Assembly (NCBI GenBank): GCA_947459655.1
Contig: CANHEE010000016.1
Location: forward strand, 1-37,729
Length of the DNA: 37,729 nt
From: Lewinellaceae bacterium
Lineage (GTDB): Bacteria > Bacteroidota > Bacteroidia > Chitinophagales > Saprospiraceae
Reading direction: 5' to 3'
Below are positions 8,441-16,736 of the stretch, one piece after another (within the stretch, counting starts at the first letter, position 1; every line of letters starts with the position of its first letter). A program made the translations under genes and the position numbers. The notes under the pieces are model-generated. The model was not told the DNA's origin, ran no database searches, and saw only the letters and a list, made by a program, of their open reading frames with translations.

Positions 8441-8623
8441 TCAACCCTGAGTAGATTGTATATCTCCTACTGCATTGCTTGGTAGGTTTCTCATGTTTCG
8501 ACAACGTTGACTGCAGTATTTGAGCTCATCCCATACTTTTTCCCACTTTTTCCGCCAAGTGTATGGTCTGTTACAAACCGTGCAGATTTTCTTTGGCAGA
8601 TCTGCTTTTTTGGTATTTTTCAT
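8441..8623 (-). CDS. DUF2256 small cysteine-rich protein
   Basis: This 60-residue protein carries the DUF2256 signature: KICTVCNRPYTWRKKWEKVW, then KYCSQRCR. Four cysteines (14, 17, 37, 41) form a CxxC...CxxxC pattern that probably binds zinc. DUF2256 genes are typically next to cryptochrome/photolyase genes, and the function is unknown. The start is the ATG at 8623, which gives the normal short length; the open frame extends upstream but without family similarity. It follows the TIGR03643-like gene by 31 bases. Confidence 0.85.
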   Translation of the reverse strand: MKNTKKADLPKKICTVCNRPYTWRKKWEKVWDELKYCSQRCRNMRNLPSNAVGDIQSTQG

Positions 8624-8654
8624 CAGATAAATTGATTCTTCAAGGCAAAAAATG

Positions 8655-8972
8655 CTATCTTTTGCTGATTTTATTGTGGGTGATGGTCCGTTGCAGTTTG
8701 CAACGAAAACGGTTAATTCCCTCCTCGCGCTTGTGCAGGTGCTTCTGACTGACACCACTGTGCACCCGCTTGCGCCAAAGGTTAAAACTCGAACGTTTTA
8801 GATTGCGGCGCATGAGGGCAACTACCTCAGCCTCGCTCAGTCCGAACTGAAATTCAATTGCCTCAAAAGGCGTCCGGTCTTCCCATGCCATTTCGATGAC
8901 ACGGTCAACCGGAAAATTTTGCTGCTCCTGTTGTGCCAGGGTATCATTGTTGGTTATTACCTGTTGTTCCAT
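8655..8972 (-). CDS. TIGR03643-like small basic protein
   Basis: The 105-residue protein contains VDRVIEMAWEDRTPFEAI (22-39), then LSEAEVVALMRRNLKRSSF and WRKRV, the signature of TIGR03643. Its helical, basic middle part, with a helix-turn-helix-like LSEAEV segment, suggests nucleic-acid contact, but this is unproven. The family is found with photolyase/cryptochrome genes and DUF2256 (recalled). The ATG at 8972 was chosen over a TTG 78 bases further upstream. The C-terminal basic tail (about residues 77-105) is variable. Confidence 0.8.
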   Translation of the reverse strand: MEQQVITNNDTLAQQEQQNFPVDRVIEMAWEDRTPFEAIEFQFGLSEAEVVALMRRNLKRSSFNLWRKRVHSGVSQKHLHKREEGINRFRCKLQRTITHNKISKR

Positions 8973-9080
8973 ATCGGGAAAACTTAAATCAATCAGTGGA
9001 ACAACTGAATGCTGCCGTTGTTCAAGCGGAGCAGTTTTTGTGTGGCGCAAAAAAGATATGAAAATTGAAAAGGTCAGGAT

Positions 9081-9851
9081 TCAGATTTCCCAGATATCAC
9101 CCCACAGTCGCTGACCGCCATCAACGTATAGTGTGTCACCGGTAACGTATGCGGCCATCGGTGAGGCCAGGAAGAGGGTCGGCCATGCAATTTCATCGAC
9201 TGTACCCAGTCTCTTCATCGGGATTTTATCAGAGATACCATGCAGCAGCTCAGGCGGGTAATTTTCCAGTCCTGAGGACTGTATAATACCTGGAGCAACA
9301 CAGTTGACACGCACGCCGCGATTGCACCACTCGATAGCTAGGGTTTTGCTCATGGTCTCTATGCCACCGCGTGCTGCTGCTGTGTGCGCCATGCCGGGCA
9401 CTCCACGATATATATTCACGATGATGTTGACAATCACGCCCTGCTTTTGTGCCTCAAAGAACGATTTGAAAACCATTTGACACATATTCCACGTTCCATT
9501 GAGGTTGTTGTTGATCACTGCATTCCATCCGTTAGGACTGATGTCTTCAGCCGCCGAGGGAAACTGTCCGCCACTGTTGTTGATCAGGATATCAAGTCGG
9601 CCGCATTTGTCCTTAATTTTCTCCAATAGCACCTCAATAGCATCACGGTCGCGGATATCGACAGTGGTTCCATACACTTCGCCAAAAGTACTGAGTTGTG
9701 ATGTTGCCGCAGAGATTCGCTCCTCTTTCCGGGAGGCAATCCACACTATTGCTCCGCATTGCAGCATTTGTTTTGCAATGGCAAAACCTATTCCGCTACC
9801 TCCACCTGTAACGAGTACAATTTTGCCTTTGAAAAGATCTTTTGAGAACAT
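9081..9851 (-). CDS. SDR family protein, peroxisomal trans-2-enoyl-CoA reductase/AtuG-like
   Basis: The 256-residue protein has TGGGSGIG (15-22) and NNSGGQFPSAAEDISPNGW (91-109), the latter characteristic of the PECR/AtuG branch of SDRs acting on acyl-CoA or terpenoid substrates. The usual Ser-Tyr-Lys set is not in place: the Ser position reads NIIVNIYRG, and the YxxxK site reads HTAAARGG (156-163). This departure is shared by relatives, so it is likely a subfamily trait and not decay. The substrate is unknown. It is transcribed ahead of TIGR03643, with a 108-base gap. Confidence 0.85.
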   Translation of the reverse strand: MFSKDLFKGKIVLVTGGGSGIGFAIAKQMLQCGAIVWIASRKEERISAATSQLSTFGEVYGTTVDIRDRDAIEVLLEKIKDKCGRLDILINNSGGQFPSAAEDISPNGWNAVINNNLNGTWNMCQMVFKSFFEAQKQGVIVNIIVNIYRGVPGMAHTAAARGGIETMSKTLAIEWCNRGVRVNCVAPGIIQSSGLENYPPELLHGISDKIPMKRLGTVDEIAWPTLFLASPMAAYVTGDTLYVDGGQRLWGDIWEI

Positions 9852-9860
9852 TCAGAAGTG

Positions 9861-9884
9861 TTTAGATGATTAGGTGATTAAGTG
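9861..9884. repeat. Three tandem copies of an 8-base unit NTTAGGTG overlapping the Nramp-like stop codon
   Basis: Units are TTTAGATG, ATTAGGTG and ATTAAGTG. The Nramp-like stop codon TAA (9880-9878 on the minus strand) is read from the boundary of the last two units. The same unit family occurs at 147-170. Confidence 0.75.
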
Positions 9885-11149
9885 AATTGGAGATAAATAA
9901 GTGTTATGGCTGCAGCTGACATGATGATCATGGTTGCAAAACCGAGAATATTTGACTTTATTCCGTTGGTAAACCCGCCCATGACCGTTTTGTTGTTGCA
10001 GATGTGCATAATAATGGCAATCAAAACAGGGGCCGTTATTCCGTAGAGAATTGCAGCATAGAGCAGTCCCTGTATTGGAGTAATACCCACATAATTGAGC
10101 GACAATCCCAGTAATAGCGAAATGGCGATGATGATGTAAAATGGCTTGGCTTCATGGAACTGATTGTCGAGTCCTTCTTTCCACCCGAAGGTCTCGCAAA
10201 AAATATACGATAGTGAACCACTCAATACAGGAATAGCCAGTAGTCCTGTCCCGATGACACCGATTGCAAAAAGGAGGTATGCGAAATCGCCTGCCACGGG
10301 GCGGAGTGCTTTTGCTGCCTGCTCCACGGTATCAATCTGATGAACACCGCTGTTGAAAAGTACTGTTCCTGTGGTGAGGATGATGAACCAGGCCACTACA
10401 CCTGAGAAGCCCATTCCAAAGTCTACATCCTTTTGCATTTCATGTATGATTTTCTTGTTCACCATGATGTGCTTTTTCCGGTGTCGCATCTCCTCCACCT
10501 CCATCGTGGCCTGCCAGAAAAACAGATAGGGCGAAATGGTAGTACCCAAAATGGCCACTAGCATGCTCAAAAACTCCTTGTCGAACCTAATGACGGGAAC
10601 GAATGTGGCTTTCAGCACCGCAGCCCAGTCCTGCTTAAACAGAAAAGGCACAACGAAGTACACCAATAGCACGACACAGAGGTATTTAAGTATGGCTGCA
10701 ATTTTCTGATAGGGGTAATAGATGATGATGATCAGCAGTAAAATTGTGAAGAAAACGCTGAAATACGATGCATCAATGGACGGAAACAGCAGATTTCCCA
10801 CAGCACCCATGCCCGCGATATCGGCACCAATGTTCAGCACAATGGCGGGACAACTGAACAGCACCATCAGATACAAGACCGGTCTGGAGTAATACTGCTT
10901 GAGTGTACCTGTTAGCCCGAGAGAGGTGACCAGTCCAATCCGCGCACACATCTCCTGGATTGCTGCCATCAATGGAAAAGAGATAAGAATTGTCCACAGG
11001 GTGCTGAGGCCCAACAACGCTCCCGCCTGGGAATATGTGGCTATGCCTGAAGGATCATCGTCACTTGAACCGGTGACCAACCCCGGGCCCAGTTTTTTCC
11101 AGAATTTTTTAATCAGACTACCACGTGCGATACTTCCTTTACCTGACAT
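9878..11149 (-). CDS. Nramp-like divalent metal cation transporter
   Basis: The 423-residue protein has about eleven hydrophobic helices and an Nramp-type N-terminus, KKLGPGLVTGSSDDDPSG. The TM1 metal-binding motif, normally DPGN, reads DPSG (32-35), and the TM6 motif, normally MPH, reads SPY (206-208). The Met that favours transition metals is therefore absent. This resembles the non-canonical bacterial Nramp-related clades, some of which carry Mg2+ or have unknown substrates. It should import a divalent cation across the inner membrane with protons or without (family knowledge). The start is the ATG at 11149, 25 bases after a TACATTTG box. Confidence 0.85.
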   Translation of the reverse strand: MSGKGSIARGSLIKKFWKKLGPGLVTGSSDDDPSGIATYSQAGALLGLSTLWTILISFPLMAAIQEMCARIGLVTSLGLTGTLKQYYSRPVLYLMVLFSCPAIVLNIGADIAGMGAVGNLLFPSIDASYFSVFFTILLLIIIIYYPYQKIAAILKYLCVVLLVYFVVPFLFKQDWAAVLKATFVPVIRFDKEFLSMLVAILGTTISPYLFFWQATMEVEEMRHRKKHIMVNKKIIHEMQKDVDFGMGFSGVVAWFIILTTGTVLFNSGVHQIDTVEQAAKALRPVAGDFAYLLFAIGVIGTGLLAIPVLSGSLSYIFCETFGWKEGLDNQFHEAKPFYIIIAISLLLGLSLNYVGITPIQGLLYAAILYGITAPVLIAIIMHICNNKTVMGGFTNGIKSNILGFATMIIMSAAAITLIYLQFT

Positions 11150-11173
11150 TCATTTATGTACTGATGTGTACCA

Positions 11174-11181
11174 CAAATGTA
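11174..11181 (-). promoter_or_regulatory. Possible -7 promoter element for the Nramp-like gene
   Basis: On the minus strand the sequence reads TACATTTG, an exact TAnnTTTG match and the same octamer as in front of HMG-CoA reductase. The -33 TTG is not evident. A start of transcription here would give a leader of about 20 bases. Confidence 0.4.
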
Positions 11182-11230
11182 TCCAATATTTCTGAAAAGC
11201 ATATCCAGAACAAGGTTTTTGGCAGAATTT

Positions 11231-11989
11231 TCAGGAGGCTGTCCAACCACCATCAACTGTTAGTACAGCAGCATTGACAAAGCTCGCATCTGCTGAAGCC
11301 AGAAAAAGTGCCGCATTCGCAATTTCTTCAGGCTCCCCCATGCGTGGCATAGTTGCCATCCCCAGCATTCCCCTTTCCATTCCGAAAGAATCTGGTTTCA
11401 TGTCTGCACCGATATTGGTATTGACACCTCCGGGAGCAATAGCATTACATCGGATGCCATTTTTTGCATACATGAAACCAATGTTTTTGGTTAGTCCGAT
11501 AACCGCATGTTTGGAGGCTGTGTATGCAGCACCTGCCCTCGTTCCGAAAAGTCCACCTACCGAGGCTACATTGATGATGACGCCGCTTGACTGGTTGAGC
11601 ATGATCGGCACCGCAAGCCTACAGGTATAAAATGTTCCATTCAGATTAACACCCATGACCTTGTTCCAGAGTTCATCGCTGATTTTTTCTACCGGCATAA
11701 AATCATCCATCACACCGGCATTGTTGACGAGGATGTCAAGTGTTTTGAAATTTTTCAGCGTCATTTCCACGAGTCTGGCCACGTCTGTTTCGGAGGAAAC
11801 ATCAAAAACGACACCCAATGCCTTTCCTCCGCTGGCCGTGATGGCTTTTACCACCAAATCGATATGCTCAGGGTGCAAATCGGCAACAACTACATTTGCG
11901 CCCTCACGGGCAAAAAGTTCTGCAATGGCCTTGCCAATTCCGGAACCCGCTCCGGTGACAACAGCTGTTTTGTTCATTAATTTTTTCAT
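11231..11989 (-). CDS. SDR family oxidoreductase, classical type
   Basis: The 252-residue protein has a complete classical SDR set: TGAGSGIG (12-19), NNAG (89-92), Ser143, and YTASK with Tyr156 and Lys160, ending in VDGGWTAS. It should be an NAD(P)-dependent alcohol/ketone oxidoreductase; the substrate cannot be read from sequence. I chose the ATG at 11989 because it follows the PEP synthase stop as TAAtATG. The alternative ATG 30 bases upstream would overlap that gene. The tight spacing means co-translation with ppsA. Confidence 0.9.
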   Translation of the reverse strand: MKKLMNKTAVVTGAGSGIGKAIAELFAREGANVVVADLHPEHIDLVVKAITASGGKALGVVFDVSSETDVARLVEMTLKNFKTLDILVNNAGVMDDFMPVEKISDELWNKVMGVNLNGTFYTCRLAVPIMLNQSSGVIINVASVGGLFGTRAGAAYTASKHAVIGLTKNIGFMYAKNGIRCNAIAPGGVNTNIGADMKPDSFGMERGMLGMATMPRMGEPEEIANAALFLASADASFVNAAVLTVDGGWTAS

Positions 11990-11990
11990 A

Positions 11991-14369
11991 TTAAAAATGC
12001 TTTTTTTGTTCTGCTTCATTCATGTTATCTATGCCCTTCAGGAGCGCATCGGGATTAAAGGAAATACTGTCAATGCCCTCACTGATGAGAAATCTGGCAA
12101 AAGAGGGGTCATCGCTCGGCGCCTGTCCGCAGAGTCCAATTTTTGCGCCGCTGCTTTTTGCGGAGCGGATTACCCGTCTGATCATGTATTTTACCGCGGT
12201 ATTGTTTTCATCAAAAAGACCGCTTATGATGGATGAATCGCGGTCTATGCCCAAGGTCAGTTGGGTCAAGTCGTTGGAGCCGATGGAAAAGCCGTCAAAA
12301 ATCTTTGCAAATTCCTCGGCAAGGATGACGTTGCTGGGGATTTCAGCCATCACGTAAATCTCAAGGCCGTTATCGCCCCTTTTCAAGCCATATTCGGCCA
12401 TCAGGTCAACTACTTTATGGCCTTCTTCCAGTGTGCGACAGAAGGGAATCATAAGTTTGACATTGTGCAGTCCCATATCGTTTCGAACAACTTTCATGGC
12501 ATCGCATTCGAGCCTGAAGCCCTCTCTGTAACGTTCATGATAGTAGCGCGATGCACCCCTGAATCCAATCATCGGATTTTCTTCTTCTTCTTCAAACTGT
12601 CTGCCACCCAGCAGATTGGCATATTCGTTGGTTTTGAAATCACTCATACGAACGATTACCTCCCGCGGGTAGAAAGCGGCGGCAATGGTACCAATGGCCT
12701 GAGAGAGCTTGTCAACGAAATATTCGCGCTTGTCGGCATATCCGCAGCAGAGCGCAGCGATCTCCTTTTTCACGTACTCATCACTGAGCTCATCATATTT
12801 TACAAGTGCCATCGGGTGTACCCTGATGGAGTTGTTGATGACAAATTCAAGCCGCATCAGTCCGACACCTTTGTTTGGGTAAAACGATAGCTGGTAAGCC
12901 TTGTCCGGATCTGCCAGAATAAACATCGGCTTGGTGCTGGGCATCCGCATGTTCTTGAAATCGTGCTCAAGAACAGTCCAGTCCAGTTTTCCAGCATAGA
13001 CCGATCCGTATTTACCCTCCGCATTATCGACAGTGATCACATCTCCGTCTTTGATGTTTTCTGTTGCACCCGCAGCTCCTACAATGGCTATCGCCCCAAC
13101 TTCTCTTGCCACAATGGCAGCATGGCTGGTTCTGCCACCCTTATTGGTGATGATTGCACCCGCCTTTTTAAGAATGGGATCCCAGTCGGGATTGGTGATA
13201 TCCGTAACCAGAATTTCGCCTTGACCGAGTCTGTCAGATTCCGCAGGTGAGCTGATGATGCGTGCCACACCGGCTGCGACGCCAGCACCAACGGCATTAC
13301 CGCTGGCCAGAACCGGTCCTTTTTTACCCAACTTGTACTCTTTGACGATGTAAGGGTTTTTAAGTGAATGTACAGTCTCCGGACGGGCCTGAACGATGAA
13401 CAATTCGCCGCATTGTCCGTCTTTTGCCCATTCGATGTCCATCGGCATCCCATAATGGTTTTCTATGATGACCGCCCAACCTGCGAGGGTCACTATTTCT
13501 TCATTGCTGAGCGTAAAGATTGCCCTTTTGGGTTCGGATGTATCGGTGTTGATGATTCCCTCTTCCGCGTAAACCATGGTTTTGGACTTACTTCCCAGTT
13601 TTTTTGAAATAACGGGATTTTTGCATTTGCCGAGCGTAGGTTTGAATACATGAAACTCATCAGGCGTTACTGCACCCTGAACGATGTTTTCGCCTAGGCC
13701 CCAGCAAGCCGTAATGATGATGGAATTTTGAAAACCGGAATCCGGCTCTATGGAAAAACACACTCCAGAGCAGGAAAGATCAGATCGCACCATTAGCTGA
13801 ATTCCGGCCGAAAGCGCAACTTTCCGGTAGTCGAATCCATTGTCAATTCTGTATTTGATGGCGCGGGCATTAAAAAGAGAGGCAAAGCAACGGTGTACGG
13901 CATTCAATACAGCTGCATTTCCCTTTACATTCAGAAAGGACTCGTGCTGACCCGCAAAACTGGCAGTTGGGAGATCCTCTGCGGTAGCACTGCTTCGAAC
14001 AGCGACATCCACTTCCCGACCATTTTTTCTGCAAAGTTCTTCATAATGAGAGGTGATTTCTGCAACCAACTCTTCAGGCAACTTTGCATCGAGCATCAAC
14101 TTTTTTGCCCTTTGCGAAATTCCGTTCAAATTGCTGAAGCTGTGGAGGTCAATTTCTCCCATCAGTGCTTCTATTTCATTTCCGAGATGGTTCTCAGATA
14201 TGAAATTTCGGAAAGCAGCGGCCGTCGTAGCAAAGCCATCCGGAACCCTGACGCCCAATGGTTGCAGGTTTCTGAACATCTCTCCCAGAGAAGCATTTTT
14301 TCCTCCAACAACAGGTACATCTCCTATACCGATTTCGCTAAATACAACACACGATTTATCTGTATTCAT
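11991..14369 (-). CDS. ppsA: Phosphoenolpyruvate synthase (pyruvate, water dikinase)
   Basis: The 792-residue enzyme converts pyruvate and ATP to PEP, AMP and phosphate in gluconeogenesis. Its N-terminal ATP-binding domain has VVGGKNASLGEM and VAVRSSATAEDLPTASFAGQ (around 123-142). The swivelling phosphohistidine domain has GGRTSHAA with His416. The C-terminal PEP/pyruvate domain ends with GLCGQAPSD, where Cys747 is the catalytic acid/base. Length is standard (E. coli PpsA 792). The start ATG at 14369 fits the family; the frame continues 21 codons upstream without similarity. It is coupled to the following SDR gene. No PSRP regulator is seen in the window. Confidence 0.95.
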   Translation of the reverse strand: MNTDKSCVVFSEIGIGDVPVVGGKNASLGEMFRNLQPLGVRVPDGFATTAAAFRNFISENHLGNEIEALMGEIDLHSFSNLNGISQRAKKLMLDAKLPEELVAEITSHYEELCRKNGREVDVAVRSSATAEDLPTASFAGQHESFLNVKGNAAVLNAVHRCFASLFNARAIKYRIDNGFDYRKVALSAGIQLMVRSDLSCSGVCFSIEPDSGFQNSIIITACWGLGENIVQGAVTPDEFHVFKPTLGKCKNPVISKKLGSKSKTMVYAEEGIINTDTSEPKRAIFTLSNEEIVTLAGWAVIIENHYGMPMDIEWAKDGQCGELFIVQARPETVHSLKNPYIVKEYKLGKKGPVLASGNAVGAGVAAGVARIISSPAESDRLGQGEILVTDITNPDWDPILKKAGAIITNKGGRTSHAAIVAREVGAIAIVGAAGATENIKDGDVITVDNAEGKYGSVYAGKLDWTVLEHDFKNMRMPSTKPMFILADPDKAYQLSFYPNKGVGLMRLEFVINNSIRVHPMALVKYDELSDEYVKKEIAALCCGYADKREYFVDKLSQAIGTIAAAFYPREVIVRMSDFKTNEYANLLGGRQFEEEEENPMIGFRGASRYYHERYREGFRLECDAMKVVRNDMGLHNVKLMIPFCRTLEEGHKVVDLMAEYGLKRGDNGLEIYVMAEIPSNVILAEEFAKIFDGFSIGSNDLTQLTLGIDRDSSIISGLFDENNTAVKYMIRRVIRSAKSSGAKIGLCGQAPSDDPSFARFLISEGIDSISFNPDALLKGIDNMNEAEQKKHF

Positions 14370-14685
14370 AACAACTATATTGGGCAAATATGAAGTGGTT
14401 TGTTCATGTTGCAGATGACCGCTGTCATGCAAATCATTGACTTTTTATTGCTCTCTTTGCCTCTGAAAAAGCTTAAACATTAGCGAAAGCGAAATCTGAT
14501 TCCGGCACACAGATTAATGGGACTGAAATCGGCAAAAAGATTGTGTTTGCCAAATAGTAGCTTGGTGTTTGCTTACAATGTTATATCTCACTGAGAGAAC
14601 ATTGATGGCTGTTTGAAAATTATATCAGGTCGGAATATGCAAGCGGCGAAATCATGAAAAAATGCCGATAGATATTACAGCTTTT
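14370..14685. other. Non-coding interval with a decayed coding fragment
   Basis: These 316 bases separate the cupin and ppsA genes. Apart from the probable beta-barrel gene remnant at about 14480-14650, no gene, clear terminator or promoter was recognised. Confidence 0.5.
14480..14650 (-). pseudogene. Possible remnant of an outer-membrane beta-barrel gene
   Basis: On the minus strand, 14572-14480 reads TKLLFGKHNLFADFSPINL and then CAGIRFRFR before a TAA, which looks like the last strands of a beta-barrel ending in aromatics. A stop sits directly upstream in that frame, but the next frame continues plausibly upstream with YNFQTAINVLSVRYNIVS, and another frame before it with MISPLAYSDLI. The pieces join if one or two frameshifts are assumed. 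The fragment is too short to name a family. Chance cannot be excluded. Confidence 0.35.
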
Positions 14686-15243
14686 TCATTTTTCCAGGTT
14701 AGAGTATCTTCTGTAAATAGCCCTATAGCCATAATTTCTTGCGATTGGTGCTATTAGGTCTGCGAGCCATTTTTGAAGACGAATTGGTATACCTGCTGCA
14801 TAGGTGACGCTATCAAGGTATTTAAGCATTACCAATTGTTGAATCTTTACACGAATACTGTTGCGGGATTTGCCATCTGCGGCAAGACCGACCATATTTT
14901 CGAGTAGATAATCAAAATCCAGCGCCGGACTAATTTTGTGGAGGAAAACAAGCGGTGTATCCTCCATATTGAAGTGATTGTGGGCGTGGTTTTTTGGAAG
15001 GGTTGTCTGCTCACCCGCGGACAGGGTATTTGTCTGCCCTTCCAGCCAGATGGTCATTCTACCTTCGAGAATCTTGAAGTTCTCGTTTTGACGGGCGTGG
15101 ATGTGGTTAGGCACTAAGGGACCTTTGCTCTTGATGGTTGCCTTTATCAATACATATTCTCCGAAGGTTTCCTCAGAGGTGTCAATAAATTCGTAGCTGT
15201 TTCCGTTGAACGGATTGGTAATGATTTTTCCTGACTTTGGCAT
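14686..15243 (-). CDS. Cupin domain protein
   Basis: The 185-residue protein has a single cupin barrel in its first 110 residues. Candidate metal-binding residues are in HIHARQNENFKILEG (His and Glu of cupin motif 1, about residues 42-56) and HAHNHF (motif 2, around 85). The C-terminal 70 residues are helical and contain a weakly hydrophobic stretch (IRLQKWLADLIAPIAR). The substrate is unknown. Neighbours (CPA2 antiporter upstream, ppsA downstream) give no clear hint. It starts at ATG 15243. Confidence 0.8.
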   Translation of the reverse strand: MPKSGKIITNPFNGNSYEFIDTSEETFGEYVLIKATIKSKGPLVPNHIHARQNENFKILEGRMTIWLEGQTNTLSAGEQTTLPKNHAHNHFNMEDTPLVFLHKISPALDFDYLLENMVGLAADGKSRNSIRVKIQQLVMLKYLDSVTYAAGIPIRLQKWLADLIAPIARNYGYRAIYRRYSNLEK

Positions 15244-15400
15244 TATTTTGTTTTACAACTGAACTGCCCATCGGCAGTATTATTGGCAAAATGGCTTATT
15301 AGTGAAATACTAAAACGATGGTAAATTTAAATCAATTTTAACATTAACAAATATTTTATCAGAAAAAAGTACAAACAGGAAGACACAGACAGCTTAGTAT

Positions 15401-16648
15401 TTACATATTCGTATCGGTCGTCACCTGTTCGCTGCGTTTGAATGCACGCTTGAGGAGCATTGGTGTGGTAAGGGTGGTGAGAAGGCCCATCAGTACAAGC
15501 ATGGAGAAAATCTCTGTGTTGATCATTCCGGTCTGGTAAGCAATGTTTGCAATAACAAGTTCCATGATACCTCTGGCGTTAAGTCCGATTCCGATGGTCA
15601 GCGATACGTTCTTTTTAAGTCCCGCAAACAAGCCGCCCGTGAAACCACCGATTATTTTTGAAGCATAGGAAACGAAAATGATGGACAGAAAAAGACCGAT
15701 ATTGCTGATGGAATAGAAATTGAACTCCAGGCCGATACCGGCAAAAAAGATTGGCGTAAGAAAACCAATAGAAATGTTCCTGGTGGTTTTGTCAATGGCC
15801 TTGATGTTTTTCTTTCCAATAAGTGCTTCATTGATAAGTAGGGAAGCAAAAAAAGCACCCACGATAAAATGTAGACCGAGCGATTCGGTAAAAGTGGCAA
15901 ACAGCAGTACAAAGGCGAAGAAAATGGCAAAAAGGGACTCCTTTCCCTTGAGGATGACGACAATGTTGTCTAGCCACTCTTCGATGTAATTGCCTTTTGC
16001 AGTGCTTTTTCTGATGTAGAGATAGGCTGCACTGAGCAGCAAAATAAGGATTACCAGTTTGATTAAGGAAAAACCCACCGCATTGGCGATGGCACCAAAC
16101 GACATATCGGAATTTTTGATGTTCAGCAAAACGCCCAGAATAGTCAGCGCGAGAACGTCGTCAAATATCGCCACCGAAATAATTTTCTGTCCCGCTTCTG
16201 AGTTAATTTTTCCCAAATCCATCAAAATTCTGATGCTGACCGGTAACGCGGTGATGGCTACACAGAGGCCGATAAAAATGGTGGTTAATATATCCTCACC
16301 AAAGAAATATCCTACCGCAATCCCACTGAGCACGGGCAGGAAGAATGCCATTATGGAGATGATGATGCTTCGTCCCCGCAGTGATTTAAGAATGTCGTCA
16401 ATGTTGATTTCCAGTCCGGCAATGATGACCAGTAGGAAAATGCCCAGCTCAGAAATGACCTTAATGTCCTCTGTACGGTGAATTAGGTTGAGCAGACTGG
16501 GACCAAGAATAATTCCCGCAATGATTTCTCCGATCATTGAGGGTTGTTTCATCCGCTCAAACAGCTCTCCAAGGAACCTCGATGAGACCAGTAAAATCAG
16601 CAGATTGGTAAAGAATGGCAACTCAAATTGTGCCGCTAGTAAGGTCAT
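15401..16648 (-). CDS. CPA2-type cation:proton antiporter
   Basis: The 415-residue protein has about twelve to thirteen hydrophobic helices with CPA2 features: GEIIAGIILGPSLL (40-53), GLEINIDD (78-85), and the ion-binding Asp pair in FDDVLAL (Asp163-Asp164). It should exchange Na+ or K+ for H+ across the inner membrane. It stops after the membrane domain and has no C-terminal TrkA-N/RCK domain, so it is not a full KefB/KefC. It starts at ATG 16648. Upstream 88 bases separate it from the DUF4422 gene. Confidence 0.88.
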   Translation of the reverse strand: MTLLAAQFELPFFTNLLILLVSSRFLGELFERMKQPSMIGEIIAGIILGPSLLNLIHRTEDIKVISELGIFLLVIIAGLEINIDDILKSLRGRSIIISIMAFFLPVLSGIAVGYFFGEDILTTIFIGLCVAITALPVSIRILMDLGKINSEAGQKIISVAIFDDVLALTILGVLLNIKNSDMSFGAIANAVGFSLIKLVILILLLSAAYLYIRKSTAKGNYIEEWLDNIVVILKGKESLFAIFFAFVLLFATFTESLGLHFIVGAFFASLLINEALIGKKNIKAIDKTTRNISIGFLTPIFFAGIGLEFNFYSISNIGLFLSIIFVSYASKIIGGFTGGLFAGLKKNVSLTIGIGLNARGIMELVIANIAYQTGMINTEIFSMLVLMGLLTTLTTPMLLKRAFKRSEQVTTDTNM

Positions 16649-16736
16649 AGCTAATGTTTGCTGAGCATATAACTGCGCTGCATTTCATTTGTTCTTGAGA
16701 ATGGTAAAATATTTGGTTCTCATCCACAAATCCCTT

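Noticed and set aside
12261-12890. A 209-codon plus-strand frame opposite ppsA
   Set aside because: It is a shadow of the conserved PEP synthase C-terminal domain; the translation shows no recognisable protein.
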